Made by a program: the position numbers and the translations under genes. A stretch of 64,000 nucleotides of DNA, taken from Pipra filicauda (lineage: Eukaryota > Chordata > Aves > Passeriformes > Pipridae). The notes beneath the pieces are model-generated. The model was not told the DNA's origin. It did no database searches and worked only from the letters and a program-made list of their open reading frames with translations. The stretch is from contig NW_024103862.1 of NCBI RefSeq assembly GCF_003945595.2, positions 744,001 to 808,000 of the forward strand, written 5' to 3'. Shown here piece by piece: positions 9,420 through 22,560 of this stretch. The first letter of the stretch is position 1, and each line of letters opens with the position of its first letter.

Positions 9420-11057
9420 AGATGTTGACCTATTTTAAAGATTTATAGTTCCTCTGTAGGGGATTCTAAGGGCCAATCAGAATAAATCATTTCCTTGAAA
9501 AGAGCACCAAAATCCCAAAAGAAACAGAAAAATCCGTGGGTTTTTCTTCTTTGCATTTCTTTTGCTCAATTTCAAACAATTAAAATGTCAGATTCCCCAC
9601 ATTAGTCAAACCGGTGACATCAGCTATAGGTTTCAGGTCATGAGTATTTAAGAAATACATAGAAACCTCTCAGGTAAAAAGAAAGAAGTGTTAATTTTAT
9701 CTTGGTAAGTGTAAAATCAAAACAATATATGTGCCTGTTCAGACAGATCTTCTGCACTTATATGTTCACAAACTTAATTTTAGTAAGCTTGACTTTTTAG
9801 CAAGATGTTGCACTCTTAGATCAAGAGCCAGGTTTAAACATGCATGGTCAAGATTTGAAGCACAAAGGGTGCAATACACATTTCAAAAGGAATTCCATCC
9901 TTCCCTAAATGAAGTCTTGATTTAAGATGGCGCTGCAGCACATACTGCAGTCCCCAGCTGTGCTTCAGATCCATAGCTACGTACCGGAATACGAGCCCCG
10001 CTAACTGCCAGGACAGGACAAACACTTTGGGACTGCTGAATCCCTTTGAACTCAAGGTTCATACTACTAACACAGCAATGGGTCTGACCAAGGTCAGTGT
10101 TCACACTACACTGTTAGTGCAGTCAATTAAATGCATCCAAGGGCTTCCTAATAATATAGACGCAATAGAAATAGAGCATTAACCCTGCATAAAGAGAAAT
10201 AATACATAATAATAGCAGAGTTGGCCCAGAAACACTTTTCTGTATCTATGAAAAATGTAGGATTTCTGGAATACTGTGTGAGAAAGAACACAATCACTTT
10301 ACGGAATGGGAATAATAGAAACAAAACAAATGTTGCTTGAGAACACGGAACATCCTGGCCTGGAATGAATGAAACTATTTCATGTTGTAAGTTAGGACTG
10401 CAAGTGTCTGGAAGCAGAGGGAGGAAGAGGACTTGGGGTATTATTTTGTTGCATAATATCTGTATGCTACATGTGTGATATACACCTGGAAAAAAAAAAA
10501 AAAAGCTAGTGGGATGCTATTAGAGGAAATTATTTTATGCTATAACCCTAGATGTAGGCAAGCTTTCATTGGGATTATGTCGCCCCATTAATCGTGATCA
10601 AGCAAAAGGCTACTAAGATAGCAAAGAGGATGAAGAGTCTCCAATCATGATCTGATCACAAGAACTTGATTTGTCAGCTCAGCAAAGTGAAGTCAGAGGG
10701 GAAGTATGACAGCTCTTGGCAAATATCAGAGGACAAACAATGCTAAGATAGGCAAAGAAGTAATTGTACTACTAGGTGCTAGCACTAATGTTACCTCGAA
10801 AAAAAATCCAAACCCCTAACCCAAGCATAAATGGAACTAAATTAATAAATAACCTTCTCATAAGCTGGTAGAGGACAAGAAAAAATCATTTGAAGAGTGA
10901 GTAACAGAATTCATTTACTAGGAAGAGTATTCTGACTGTTTTCTGCTGAAATCTGAAAAAAAAAAATAGAATAGGTCTCAGGCTGGATCAAGAAAAATAT
11001 TTCTTGTGTATTTAGGAGCTCAAAATCTAGGACATTTTTAAAATAAGAGCATGTTTT

Positions 11058-11174
11058 GAAAGGGAATTAGAGAAAGAACGAGAACAAAAGAGAAAGTGAA
11101 AGAGGAAGAGACAGAAAAAAAAGGACAAACAAAGATAAATAGGAAGAAACTGAGAAAAGGAAGGAAGAGAAAGA
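11058..11174 (+). repeat. Purine-rich low-complexity tract
   Basis: About 117 bases are dominated by GAAA and GGAAG-type words, with few pyrimidines. No poly(A) tail, target duplication or retroelement body is evident. I treat it as low-complexity sequence. Confidence 0.7.
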
Positions 11175-14153
11175 TTTTCAAATAAAAGAAAATGTTCACA
11201 ACAAGGTGTTTTAATCCATTAATTCAAGGTGAATTTTTGAATTGGGTAAATTAACAAAATGTACAATTTCACTGCTTGGTTTCAATGAGTCAGCAATTTT
11301 TTCTTACACATATTATTAAAAAATTCTAAGTGCGCTGCTATATGAACAACCTCTGTTCTTCCTTGAAGTGTTCCTTCTGTCACTATGCAAAACTTGCATA
11401 ATAAGATACACTTTAATATGTCAATAATATTGTAAGCTTACAGGAACAGAAAATCCAGCTATGTTACGGCTGTCCTAAAATTACTGGAAATAAATTCTCT
11501 AAATCAAAGGATTCAAAAGCTTTTTATTTTTTTTTTTTCATTTTTCTGACTTTAAGCAAAGAGATAAGGAAAATGCAAAGATGACTTGTTTACAGGTTTT
11601 GTAGATTGACAGAAGAACATTTAGCAAGGTTATGTTATACTAACTGCAAGCAATCAAAGAAACACAGGTTCTGGATGTTTATGATTCGGAACACAGATAT
11701 ATTGTTTTTGTCTGCGTGGTGATTTGCATACAGGCATATAGAGATTAAAAATATGGATAAATCAATGCACCCCAGATACCAACTATGTTAACGTTAATCC
11801 ATTTTCAAACAATTAGCAGTCCATAAAGGCATGTTACATCATGTTATAAATTTCAGCAATATATAAACTTTTTTTTTTTTTTTTTTCTCTCAACTTTGGA
11901 GACAAAGAACACATCAGAGAAAAGACACCTAAGGATGCAAAATCTTAAGGAATCCTAAATACAGGAAAACAAGAATTAGAAATGAAAACACCCGACTGTT
12001 TTTACCGTCTTAAACTACAGAAAAACACTGCCACCTCTGCAGATACAACACATGAGCCTGCAAGATGAAGGCTATTCTGTGGCTCACGTGTGGATGTGAA
12101 GGAACAAAGACTACCCAAGCTCACCTGCATGGAAACTGTGAAACTGCCTGGAAAATTTGGGGAATACTGAGCTGAGCATTTTATCAGGAAGACTGCCACC
12201 GATTCTGAGTCGAAATGAAGAATGAGTTTCTATTCAAACTTAAGTGAAGAGAAATAATTCTGCAACCTCAGAAGTTTATAGAGCAATATGGAGAAGCACA
12301 GAAAGGAGACAAATAGTTCAAAGTACAATAGAACGGTGAAAACTGCTTTTTTTTTATTTATAATGCATTTTCTTCTGTTGCCTGTGCTCATCCTTTTGTG
12401 TTCAGCTTAAAACAGTTGTTCAAACAAACTTCTTTAACATTTTGTGGGCAAACACAAAAATCAATAGATTTTTATGTCTCCACGTGCACATGGTTTTGTT
12501 CAATTTATTCAAGCACTCACCCTCTCAGAAAGTAAGAACAATTTTGTCCAGCAAGCAAGAACTACAAACAGGTCCCAAGTGATTAAGGGTTGGCTTTGAA
12601 GAACCTTTTTCTGGTGAAAACTTGTCAGCAGAAGCTGTGTTTGTTGGATTCTTGACCGCAGGATATTTCTTCCTTGAGCCACATGAAGTAGGATGAAGGG
12701 CAGAGGAGACAGTGATTTGGGATAAACCTGGAGGACTGAGACTGCAGTTCCAGCCCAAAACCTAACTTGAAGGAGGGGATATGAGTCTGATAAGGAACAG
12801 GAGGACAAATCTTTCCATCTTCTTATATGTGCCCAGATCTGGAATTTAGAAAGACCAATAAAGGCAAGCAGTAGCTAAGTACAGGCAGGAAAAGGCAATA
12901 ACAACTCATCTGAAGCAATTACAAATGTCGGAGCTAAATCAGAAAAGCCCTATCAGTGAAAGAGAAAGATGGCTGATCTTTCAAAATGCTCCTGAAAAAT
13001 CCCTGCAAAATAGGCACTAGAAAGCTGGCTTTGAATCTGCTAGACTTACACAGAAATTATTGTGTCACATATAGACTCCTTACCTAATGCAATACAAATC
13101 AATATAACACACACAGGTATTCCATGTTTCCTCATCCAAAACTCTGCATTTCCCTGTCATGTTTCGGGGTTTGCATCCTGTAGCACATGATTCCTACATT
13201 TTCCTTAATTTTAGAAACCTAGCAACCTAGTCATACTAGCAACCCCTCTTCTGTCTGAGAAGGACAAGGCGGGGTTTTAACCATCAATGCTGCTGAGAGG
13301 TAGCAGTAAAGCTGGGGGAAATGAACATTCTACCCCTAGGGGGTATGGATTGGAGCTGGAATGCCCAGGTTACACACAGAGTTGCCATGCACTTCTGTCC
13401 TTTCTGAGAGCTGAAATGTTTAGAAAGTGATTATATTGGCAGGGAGGAATTAGCAGACATCACACTAACAGATCGTGCTTTCTGAATGTTCTAGAGGAAA
13501 AAGCTAAGGAGAGGTGGAGAGGTTTTGGGGACCAAATTTAGCAGAACTGAATTCCCTACTTTTTCAGTTTGCTTAACAGTGAGAAAAAACATAGCAAAAT
13601 AGGTATGTTAACAGGGTCAAAAATTGCCTGAGCTCTCCCAAACAAGCAGATTCAGAAAAACAAAACCCTGGAAAATGCACAGTAAGAACTTAAGAATTTA
13701 TCAAGATGAATACAGAAAGCTAATATGACACTCTGTACTTAAAAATCTTCTATATTCTCGTTTCTGATTGCAAATTATTTAAAAGGTGTTTGGAAAGCAT
13801 CATTGTTTATGGAAAAAAAATCTGCATCTCTAAAGAAATCAGAGATTTGTAGACAGGATCGTAATTTATTATTTCAGTATACCACCTTAGGGGTGCCCAG
13901 CTACTGGCAAAAGTAATTTTAAGAGTTTATTTACCCAATTTTGTTTCATTTTTTTCCTTCAAGTATGATTCAGTAGGCCTGACTACCATTCCTCCAGACA
14001 GCTCCGAGGAGGGCTAGTGAAGACAGCAGGGAACGGCAGGGTCTGCGGAACCTTGCCAGCAGCCTCAGACACTCTCAGCAATTCAGCCAGACAACTAGTA
14101 TCTAAATTCAACAATATTCACAGTCTTCCATCTGATGGCGGGTTTTCACCATG

Positions 14154-14211
14154 GAGAACTCCAGGGAGAGTCATTTGCTGGTGTGAACTCTAGGGATAGT
14201 CACTTGCTGGT
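14154..14211 (+). repeat. 29-bp tandem duplication, two copies
   Basis: Positions 14154-14182 and 14183-14211 are direct adjacent copies matching at 25 of 29 positions. The copies differ at four substitutions and no indels, so the duplication is not very recent. The right copy ends in CTGGTAAG, which also resembles a splice donor; with no exon evidence I do not call one. Confidence 0.8.
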
Positions 14212-15034
14212 AAGCCCACCTTTCAGTGCTAGTACTCAGTCTAGGCTTCAGTGACTACCTATCTAAAGATCTCGAGATGCGCCTACCCTGGCAGGAGCAG
14301 ATAAGCACATATATATACACATCATTCAGCCCTTTGGCAGGTTGTGTCCCCATTGTCAGGGTTTGAGAAGCACCAGTACAGCTTATTTAAGTTCCAGCTG
14401 AAGTTTCTTAATTCCCAGCATAAGAAAGCTGTGACCACCACAGTACCGGTTATTAGAGAAGCTGTCTCGTTCAAAATGATTAAGTATTTTTGCAGGTCAA
14501 GCACTGTGGCAACACAGATGAGCAACATTAGAAACATTACATATTCATGTGATTCTCTCTGCTGTTCTCTATTACTTATATGATACAACTGTTTTTATAG
14601 CAAAGTAGGGGCAGTAGGGACTACTTAATTGGGATAGTCTAACGTATGGACAATTGTTCAAACCACAAATTATCTAAATTTTGTATGGACAGAGATGGAT
14701 CTTAAGAGCTCTGTAGGGGTCAGGAGGGCTTTGGGGACAGGCATAGTGAGAAAATCTGGAAATTCACGGTGAAGAACTCTCCCAGTTCACTATAGCATTG
14801 TTATAAACTGCTCAGCCTGTGATTTTTCCCTTTTTTGTTATTAGTGGGGCTGAAAGTGGTTCAGAAGGGGGAGACTTGGAAAACTTGGTCAATTATGCTG
14901 TTGGGAAGTACTATTGTATAGTCAAATTTCCCTGTCAGGGCCTGCCTCTTGAAGCTACAACATTATGTCTTCAGGCTACATGCTTATTTATTCCCATGTG
15001 TTACATTTGGGCATCATGTGCATATAGTGTGTCT
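14212..15034. other. Non-coding stretch, no gene recognised
   Basis: Open frames on both strands at 14322-14588 overlap each other almost exactly, which is characteristic of chance frames. The + frame from 14819 includes the downstream TA/CA repeat and is rejected. Nothing else is recognisable. Confidence 0.5.
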
Positions 15035-15081
15035 ATACATATATATATACACACACGTGTGTGCATATATATATATATACA
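15035..15081. repeat. TA/CA/TG repeat with perfect 14-base palindrome
   Basis: A TATATA run leads into CACACACGTGTGTG at 15050-15063, an exact palindrome, and then another ATATAT run. The alternating purine-pyrimidine core favours Z-DNA, and the near-symmetric flanks allow a cruciform with one bulged base. It is a compound microsatellite. Confidence 0.85.
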
Positions 15082-18000
15082 CATTTATAACATATCTACT
15101 AAAACAAAGGGATCTAGGGAAGTGAGAAACTTTAAAATACCACATTTACAGAAGAAGAAAAGAAAAAAGCTTCCAAAAAAACTCAATTCTATGTTTTCTT
15201 CTATTGCTCCTTTCACCAAAGTAATTCCACTGTATTCAACTTACCAAAGCCTGAAGACATCCTTGGTGTTTACTTTTAGTTCTAATCCAGATCCCTTGTT
15301 ACTGAATCAGTTCAGAGAATAATTTAAACATACATTTAATTACATTCTTAATGTTAAGTGACTTCCTGAATCAGTCTAATAATTTAAAGTAATATTAATA
15401 AACATTCTTTAATGAACAATTCCATTTAATATCTGTTCACAATGCCGTGCCGCTCGCATGTTCTTTCATGTTTCCTGCTTTTACTACTACCAATAATAAC
15501 ATGTAGAAAGTTGCTTCATGTTTTTGATAGTCAAGGCTTAATGGCTCTGAAGAGGCTCATTTTCAGAAGAAGATCACTTCAGAAAATCAAGTTCTCAACC
15601 CTACATCAGTAATTTTTTGGGCAAACTTGACTTGCTTTTCTAGGCAAACCCTTATATCCATAGCAACACACACAGGCTTCCAGTTTGACACTGTGGTTTT
15701 GAAACTATTGTCTTGTGAATAGTTGTTGGAAATGATCACAACTGGTATGTGCATATGATCATGCACACATCTCTGTGTGTGTGTGTATGAGGTACAAACT
15801 GGTGTTTGCACATGCAAAGTGTCCTCTTTTCCTCTCTTTCCTCAAATCTGAGACAAGTTTCCATGAGTAAATAGATTTTCCTAAGACACTCTCCACCAAA
15901 TATCTTTCTTTTCTGCAAAAAGCATGTATGTTAAATTCACAAATGGGATAAATTCTGTGACCAAGTGTTTCAGCAGTGGTACAGCAGGACTGTGGAGACA
16001 GCGCAGGAGGGAGAAGGACGGTACACCAGCCTTGCTGTCTGATCCCGACCCAGTGATCCCAGGTGTGCTCCAGCACAGGGCTGGGTATTACTCTTTCTGA
16101 CAGTATGAGGATAAGAGCATTTCCACTTTCTCCATCAATTACCCCAGCCATGCACCCCCTCCCTCCTACTACTCTCTCAGCTCTGGAGCCGCAATGGGAA
16201 TTTCCAGTTTCAAGGCCTACTCGTAACCTTCAGGGCTCGAGTGAAATCCAGAAATTTTTCTCCTACATTTCAGCAAATACTAGCACAAGTTGTACTTGCA
16301 CAAGGACAAAAACACAAGGAAGAAATAGGCAACAGGAAACTGTGTAAGGGGATGGGAAAAAAGCAACACTGTTACTGAAAAAAGGCACATAGGACTTTAA
16401 CACAAAGCTTGATAACTGGTCACACATTACAATGGCCCAGGAACTATCCACAAGCTCCTAAGTGGCATAATTGAACAAATGCCCTGAAGAATAGGCTTAG
16501 TTCAGAAGTGCTCAGAAGAAAAAAAGATTGAAATGCATTTGATATGTAAATCTAACCAGCAAGTAGAGCTGCTTACAGAGCCATACAAAAGGGATTTATC
16601 CTCTTTTTAGATTCCTGGCTTTATAATGGCAGTGGTGATCTTAGGGACATCCCTAGTCAACTTCAGAACTCCATATTTGGTATAAATATGCTAGCTTCAT
16701 AAAGTAAGGCCGACTAAAAGAAATTGGAAAAAAAAAAGTGCTAAGATTTCCAAATTCATCCTTTTTTCAATCAGAGAAAAAAATTACACTTCTCATACAT
16801 TACTGGGGAGGGTATGTGAAGTGGGAGCAAGCCACCATACAGACATACACACACCTAAGAAAGCATCTTACTCCTGCAGTCTTGTTGCTACAGTTTTCTC
16901 AAACCCAAAACAGCCTCTCTCAGAAGTGAGAAAAGAAACATCCCATTGTAAGCCATGGTTAGTGTGATGTTGTAGCTACTCATGTAGCCTCTTCTGTGAC
17001 AAGGACAACATTTGGCAAGTCCTTGTCTCTGAAGAAGCTGCATGTAGTTTGTGTCACTGCCACAAAAGTAGACTGCAAGCACAGAACTTCTAGTAACACA
17101 CCAATAAAAATCCCAAGCTAAAAATGTTACAGATGACGTTGATCCAATATTCCTCCTACACACACAAAGCCTAAGATTTCCAGAAGGACTGCTCTTCATT
17201 AAATTTTCATTAAATGGGCTGTTACAATAAATAAGCAAATTACTTCTTAGAACCACAGCACACGGTTACAGTCAGAATAATGCAGAAGGCATGACTTATA
17301 TCAAGCAGATTTTAAATTCTGTTACCAAAACTATCAATCATGTCTTGTCTAACAAGAATCCCGCAACATTATAATTTAAGCCTTATTTATACACTTTATA
17401 ATTTAATACACATTAAAATTTACTGTTACAAGGAATGCAGATTTGTTTTAAGTTGTCTTCTTTATGCAGAAGAAAGTTTGCACTGATGTACTCATATGCA
17501 TCTCTATTGACTTCAGTCAAATCTGCAGGAAGATGTAAACAAGGTAAATGTTGTCTGGAGTAACATGAGCTAATCAAAGACTCACCTGTAGACTACGTGT
17601 CTATTTCCCACTTCTTTTGGTCTCAAAAAGACAGAAAAACCAGTATTCCTCTCATACTTTCATGGAAGAAGCCTCTGAGCAGGAGTTAAAATTCTCAGTC
17701 AAAACCAAAGAAAATACTTGCCTCAGAGATGTTATTCAGCTTTACTGGCAAACTCAACTGGGAAACCTCCTCAGATGAAGGTGTCAGAGGCAAAGCATTG
17801 GCTATCCCTTTAGCCTAAAACGTCTAGCTAATCTCATGTAAACCCACTAAAATCTGTCTATCAGATATGATGAGAACATATAGGTTTATAGGCACTACAG
17901 ATTTACAGTGCTTATCCACAGGGTCTGCTTGCATTCTCTGGAGAACAGTTTTTTGAGGACAAAAAGTAAGACAGTCTGTCTCCTGCTATGGTGCTGAGAT

Positions 18001-21000
18001 CAGTTTCATGTATAAGCCAATAAAATTTGAGCAGCACTTACATTACCTTAACTTTCCCCATATTGACCCCTTGCCTTCGAGCATGAGAATGCATGCCTAG
18101 GTTTTGTTTGTGATTGGCTTATAGAGCATGTATAGACTGTGACAAGTTATAAAGCATCAGCTCTCTAGCTGGCTACTGATGAGAAAAACTGTTTTCTAGC
18201 CAATCCCCTGAGAGTCCTGCAATTTATCATAGCATGTGTCAACAGCATAACCCTGTTAAAAGTTTCCAATGAAAAAGTGGAAAATTACTCATAAAACAGC
18301 TTGAGCACACACTGTAACTCTTCTTTTTTATCTTAGCTATGGAAGGTTCTTCAAAGCCAAGGTCCCTCCCTACTAGGCACTGCATGTGTGGGTTACTCTT
18401 AAGGGCCTCTTGACTACTGTCTTTAGATGAAAAAAATATATAAAATTTAAAATTTGTGGGGAGCTGAAAGAAATTATGGTAAGTAGCAATCACAACCCAG
18501 CTCATTCATAGTCCTTGTAAGGTTACTTGGAGATGTCACAGACGATATGTGCCCTCTTGCTTGTTCATCCGAGTAACAGATCTAGATCAGTGGGATTTCA
18601 GTGCAGGAGAGTGACTGACGCAGATAAGGTGGTCTTGCACCGCTCACTAACTTCTCATATCCCTTTTTGATTAAACCAATTCATTTCCAGTCCTCTTCCT
18701 CTCACTTCACCTGGCTTCTACCTGTTGAGTTCTGATTTAAAGGTGTACTCGGGTGTCTGATGCACGCATGGGAAATTCCTGGGTGTAATATTCTCAGGGT
18801 AAGATAATTCCTATTTTTAAGACTGCAGGAGAAGCATGAACACCCTTTAAACCAAACAAACACAAACATAAAAAGAAAATAAACCCCAAGATTTAATCCA
18901 CCATGCTCAGTTTCTATAGGAGCTGAAATCACAGAGTCTCAGCTGAAAGAAACCAATGGCAGGCAGGCAGGAACCAAGCTTGTAGCTCCTTTCCTTACAC
19001 TACAAAGTGATTACCCCATTTATTTTAATTTGACAAGCCTCACAGTTGTTAACCTTAATGTGGCTTATCCTTTATAACCTTGTATGGCTTATCCTTTCTC
19101 AGAGATAAAAATAGGGGTAATGGAGATCAACTTGGCATCCGATACTCTAGGATGAATCGTCACAATGCAGCACTGTGGACATGAGCTTAAACTTTTTTTT
19201 TCTAGGGAACCTAGAGCTGAGGGAGACATTTTGTTTTAAGGGTAAAACAAAACCAACTATGTATTGTAGTTTTTGTAAAATTAGAACAAATTAAAAATGT
19301 TCAGTGTCACGGCTTGCTGGGTGATTGTGAAACTATAGTTTTCCTGAGAGGTAAAGGGAACATCCTCCACTCAGTTCTTTAGTTTACCATCATTTGCATG
19401 AAAGGACAGAGATATTAATCTTACCTAGACTTGGTGCCCCAAAAGGAGAAATTCATCCACCCACCTATCTCTTGGGGGAGAACCTCTTCCCAGAGGTGCC
19501 TGTCTCTGTCTATCTGCTCTACAGGAGCTCCAGCTCAGGCTGAGTGGTTTCTAGGCAGCTCAAGCCTGGCAAGGTCGATCCCAGTTTCCCTAACCCCCAA
19601 CCCTAAGGTCACATCTAGGTCTAAAGACTTCAAGATTAAGGGCCATTACACTGGGTACAAATATAGGAAGATGCACTTTAGATTCCAGGGCCAGATGCCT
19701 AGTATATCTTCTAGTGCAATTTCTAAGCTGACAGTGCTGTCTTTGCTGCTTTAACAGCTTTTATGGAGATGTGGTCTCTGCAGCTACTGATAGGACAAGA
19801 ACAATTTTCTTGGTATTGCATTCACAGCACTTCTTTTAGAGGAATTATGTCTTTTCCTGGTTTAAACAAATAAAATAGCATTTGGGCTACATATTTCAGA
19901 TGATTAAAACACATTCACTTGTGATACTGCTTATTCCCTGCAAGAGAGAGTGAATTTTTCGGATTATGCACATAGCTAAAAACCCATAAATTTTGTCATT
20001 CATATCCATAAGCAACATGGCAAGCTCGCGAAAGCTATTACTTTTCAGTTACACAAGTGTGTTAAATTACTCAGTCAACTGACATCTGGCATGAACTATA
20101 AATTGCTCTCAAAATTCTTTTAGAAAGATTATTATATTATTATTAATTTGCTGTGTATGTCAAAGCATATCACACACACAGCAATCCTGAAATTAATTAG
20201 CATTTTCAAGGATCACATTGAAAAGGCCCAGAAAGCCAGCAGAAATAATCTCCAAGATACTAGCAGGTTAAGCAGTACTGGGAAAACTTGTCTTCAGCAT
20301 ATTTCCTTCAATCCATTTTTAAGAATAAAACACAAGAAATCTTTTTTAAACAAGCCCTTTGTCACATATCCTTGACTATTACAAATTAGGCTAAAATTTC
20401 ATTTGCAATTTATATTTACTAAAAACAAAGCATTTTGAAAAATGACAGTATTTTTTTACTCATTTTCCAGCAATTTAAAACCACCCTGATAAGATATCCA
20501 GTTAAATAAAGGAACTCAGAGAACATCTTAACTGTCTAAGCGTGATTTTGAACAGAGGGTTTACGGTGGTCCTTCAAAATAACTAGATAGGAAAATGGGG
20601 TAATATTTCAATAAAACTATAATCCAATAAAATTTCATTTAATGTAATTTTAAATAAAAAACTTATTCAAAGAACAAAGACAATGTTAAATTCAACAATG
20701 TTTTATGAACATGATTACTTTTCAGCACATGAGTAATCCTGATGAAATCTTATTGAAACTTTTTTTAGCTGCTTATTACAATTTTTCCATAAGTACACCA
20801 TGACATTTCACCCAAAGCCCCTCAACTGAAAGATCAAGAGTTACAGAAAAGAGCAGGCACTTGAAGAAGCTGGAATATACTGGAATCACAGTTGTCTGGG
20901 AAGCCTCATTGCATCCTCCTTGAAGCATTGGCAGCACAGTCACAGAAATATCACATGAAATCCATTTTCCCATCCATGACTGCAGCAGACAGCTCAGGAG

Positions 21001-22415
21001 GAGTGAAAGTAATACAGGAAACCCAAATTTGGAAGTTCCGGCTTCCAGGATTTTGGACTTTGCAAATTACCTCAAATGTATTTAGCGATGATCCTGGAAT
21101 ATGTTCTAGAAAGGAGGTGTTGAAAGCCCACTCACCAAGTTGGATGCTTCACAGCATTTACCACCCATCTCTATGCACCACTGAGTATAATTTTACATGA
21201 ATATAGAAAACACAATCTTTAAATAACTTAAGGATTATTAACTCTCTTCTACCCAGCAACTAAAACTTTCATTTCCAGAAATGTCATATTCGAGAGTTGA
21301 TTATAACAAAAAATATTAGTGTTAGTTGAGCAATGCCAGTTTGCAGAATGAAAGCACCCCCATTTTTGAGATCTCTGTACTTTGAGGGTTTTTTTTCAAA
21401 GAAGTGTGTATAGGAACTAATTTCTCAATGGCTCTCCAGAGCCTCTGCTTCGGATTTAAAAAAAGGAAATGGTGACAAGCTTAAGACTGCAATAAAAAAA
21501 AAGCCTTCAAAACTGGCATAACTCAGCATAACTCATACAGAAACACTTGCTTAGGTCTGCGGGGAGCCTGAGACCATACCATAAAAGTGAAACAACAAAC
21601 TAAAAAGATATTTATTTCCTGAATCTCTGCTCTGAACAGCTAGTAGTGCAAATTACAAGTGGCACAGTCAGTAAGATGCCCACACTGCCTCTGTGTGTAT
21701 GGAAACCAGAAGCCTTTCATCACTGTGGGGTTTGTCCACATCACCTATTTGATGCAAATGCAAGTATCTAAACTGGAGGCATTTTCTTTCCCCTATGGGC
21801 CACTGCATCTGTCAGTTGTAACTACAGTGAGTTTAGCCTATGTTAAAATTAACACCTGTCATAGCCTGGAAGGAGTGGATCCATACACTGAAATAGTTGG
21901 AGCCAAGAGCATCCACACCAAAAGTTTTGTGGGGGGTTCTCTCGGTCTAGTCTCTAATCGTCACCTGGGGTCTGATTGCCTTAACAGTTGTAGCAGATGA
22001 GGTGTGTTTGGAGAGTGACTGTGTCTTCTGAGCTTCTTGCGTAAGGATTTCTTCACCTCATCCTAAAGAAAACAATTTTGTGCGCTCTGAGACCACCCTG
22101 TGGCGCTTAGGTCGAAATATCACTTCTGATCCAAACTTAAACACTGGATCAGAGGCTCCTGTCCTGCAGACTGTCAGAAGGAGAAACAAGGAAACATTTG
22201 GACAACCTGAACATGCTCTTTGGCTGTCAATCTTGTATCCTCTTAAGCACACATAAATAAACTGGCTAATGCCGTGCCTGTCCTCACCTTTGAGGCGGAT
22301 GTTTCAGGGAATGAAATCACGTTTCATTCTTTGGGAAGTTTTTGACAGGCTGCCCTGCTGTCCAACACACACACGTTCTTAGACACAGCACACTCTTCTT
22401 CGTTTTATCCCGGTG
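15082..22415. other. Gene-poor AT-rich region
   Basis: No coding exon or intact transposon is supported. I noted a short GT repeat at 15774-15786, T- or A-runs near 16728-16737 and 19192-19202, a duplicated TGGCTTATCCTTT word near 19061 and 19085, and AT-rich complex sequence at 20400-20760 that could be conserved non-coding DNA. An AATAAA-containing stretch near 22250 could be a decayed LTR end but is too weak to call. Confidence 0.5.
15774..15786 (+). repeat. (TG)n microsatellite
   Basis: Six and a half perfect TG dinucleotides are read directly. The antisense CA run creates the His/Thr-rich segment in two chance minus-strand frames. Confidence 0.8.
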
Positions 22416-22560
22416 TAAAGTGCCTTTCTGCCAAGCCCGGTGGGGCGGTGAGGGGGGGATGCAGCCGCCCGCCGGCGCTGGCCGGTCTGTGGTGCCATCT
22501 AGTGACCGCTGCAAGGACCGGCACCCACCGGCACCGCCCGGCCCGGGATTGAAGCGTGGG
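22416..22560. promoter_or_regulatory. Isolated GC-rich mini-island
   Basis: About 145 bases of GC-rich sequence with several CpGs stand alone in AT-rich DNA 15 kb from the nearest CpG island. A good CTCF-type motif sits inside it at 22493-22505. Small open frames on both strands cross it, as expected of GC-rich DNA. An insulator, enhancer or orphan promoter are all possible. Confidence 0.5.
22493..22505 (-). promoter_or_regulatory. CTCF-like binding motif, minus orientation
   Basis: On the + strand the bases are TGCCATCTAGTGA, which match the reverse complement of the CTCF core at 12 of 13 positions (only the last base differs). The GC-rich context is typical of occupied sites. The match was done by eye against the known consensus, without scoring. 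Confidence 0.5.

Larger units (their letters stand above)
7433..14153. other. Gene-poor AT-rich region
   Basis: No coding exon is supported; open frames are under 100 codons and lack recognisable motifs. The stretch holds A- and T-runs (about 10489-10504, 11523-11539, 11871-11886), a purine-rich tract at 11058-11174 and an inverted repeat at 9396-9419. Parts such as 9380-9640 are AT-rich but complex, with several TAATTA/ATTAAA cores. Sequence at about 10580-10660 loosely resembles a CR1 body, but too weakly to call. Confidence 0.5.

Noticed and set aside
10580..10660. Possible CR1 body fragment
   Set aside because: Only a loose similarity in a few words, with no adjoining 3' end.
14819..15322. 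167-codon plus-strand frame
   Set aside because: It is held open by the TA/CA repeat, which gives an Ile/Tyr/His run, and has no family signature.
22230..22320. AATAAA-containing stretch as a possible LTR or gene 3' end
   Set aside because: No matching LTR start, no upstream exon and no clear downstream GU-rich element.
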